A model generated the notes under the pieces. That model saw only the letters and a list, made by a program, of their open reading frames with translations, searched no databases and was not told the origin of the DNA. Below, piece by piece: positions 63,891 to 64,000 of a stretch of DNA of 64,000 nt. Position 1 is the stretch's first letter. The number at the start of each line of letters is the position of its first letter. Made by a program: the position numbers and the translations under genes. Source of the DNA: Candidatus Dietzia intestinipullorum (GTDB taxonomy: Bacteria; Actinomycetota; Actinomycetes; Mycobacteriales; Mycobacteriaceae); the NCBI GenBank assembly GCA_019119635.1, contig DWWP01000054.1, forward strand, positions 146,035 to 210,034, written 5' to 3'.

Positions 63891-64000
63891 GTGGCAGGCA
63901 AGCCCCGGGTACACGAACTGGCAAAAGAGTTCGGTATCACCAGTAAAGAACTTCTGACGAAGCTCCGCGATCAGGGAGAGTTCGTCAAGTCGGCGTCGTC
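63891..64000 (+). CDS. infB: translation initiation factor IF-2, N-terminal start only (cut by window end)
   Basis: The frame from GTG 63891 encodes [20 protein letters not shown], then [16 protein letters not shown], the canonical IF2 N-terminal subdomain. GAGGAGAG just upstream is the ribosome binding site. Only 36 codons are inside the window. Confidence 0.95.
   Translation, partial: MAGKPRVHELAKEFGITSKELLTKLRDQGEFVKSAS

Noticed and set aside
1..64000. tRNA, rRNA, CRISPR, toxin-antitoxin, phage-defence or secondary-metabolite clusters
   Set aside because: Read for on both strands; every sizeable region is accounted for by housekeeping or metabolic genes, and no such motif set was found.

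Overview
The window is a gene-dense chromosomal stretch from a high-GC Actinomycete of the order Mycobacteriales. Evidence for this: very G+C-rich codons with many GTG starts, a mycothione reductase (so mycothiol rather than glutathione), a SepIVA-type coiled-coil division protein, a Rip1-type site-2 protease, two-domain CysG, and a gene order that tracks the Mycobacterium tuberculosis block from ddlA (Rv2981c) to infB (Rv2839c) almost gene by gene, read in the opposite direction. A Dietzia-like genus fits the inserted genes, but that is an inference. No tRNA, rRNA, IS element, prophage or CRISPR array was seen.

Layout. 1-9.7 kb: cell wall, cofactor and repair genes (ddl, DUF3515, thiL, gamma-carbonic anhydrase-like, ung, an inserted crotonase, DAK2/FakA-like, recG, rsmD, coaD). 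9.8-25 kb: division, RNA and protein-export genes (sepIVA, yceD, rnc, mutM, OsmC-like, acyP, smc, ftsY, ffh, rpsP, khpA, rimM, trmD, rplS, lepB, rnhB, DUF2469). 25-29.9 kb: yraN, comM, dprA, xerC and a secreted M23-like protein. 30-36.9 kb: rpsB-tsf, pyrH-frr-cdsA, a LapA-like membrane protein, rlmN, DUF2631. 37-42.5 kb: dxr, rip1, ispG, GNAT, map, i.e. two steps of the MEP isoprenoid pathway around an intramembrane protease. 42.5-55 kb: cobalamin genes (cobQ, a fused BchI/BchD-type AAA+/VWA chelatase subunit, cobO, cobB, cysG) interleaved with a Baeyer-Villiger-type monooxygenase, mycothione reductase, an alpha/beta hydrolase and mqo. 55-58.1 kb: an accessory TetR / DUF418 / luciferase-like cassette. 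58.1-64 kb: yaaA, proS, a ferritin-like protein with a Tat lipoprotein, then rimP-nusA-ylxR-infB (infB cut by the window end).

Regulatory picture. The most consistent non-coding signal is a -10-like hexamer (TANNNT) exactly 6-8 nt upstream of the start codon of many genes on both strands, the geometry expected for leaderless transcripts; it also helps decide several starts. Other genes are coupled by 4-bp stop/start overlaps (ATGA, GTGA, TTGA). Long perfect hairpins mark the ends of the rpsB, tsf, cdsA and rlmN transcription units, and a structured leader of about 250 nt precedes rpsB.

I do not see a clearly new multi-gene system. The best leads are the rpsB leader, a 15-bp hairpin at the start of lepB, a gamma-carbonic anhydrase-like protein with a substituted metal ligand, the Tat-lipoprotein/ferritin-like pair, the mqo-coupled chelatase fusion without a CobN partner in view, and the TetR/DUF418/luciferase-like cassette inserted into otherwise conserved synteny.
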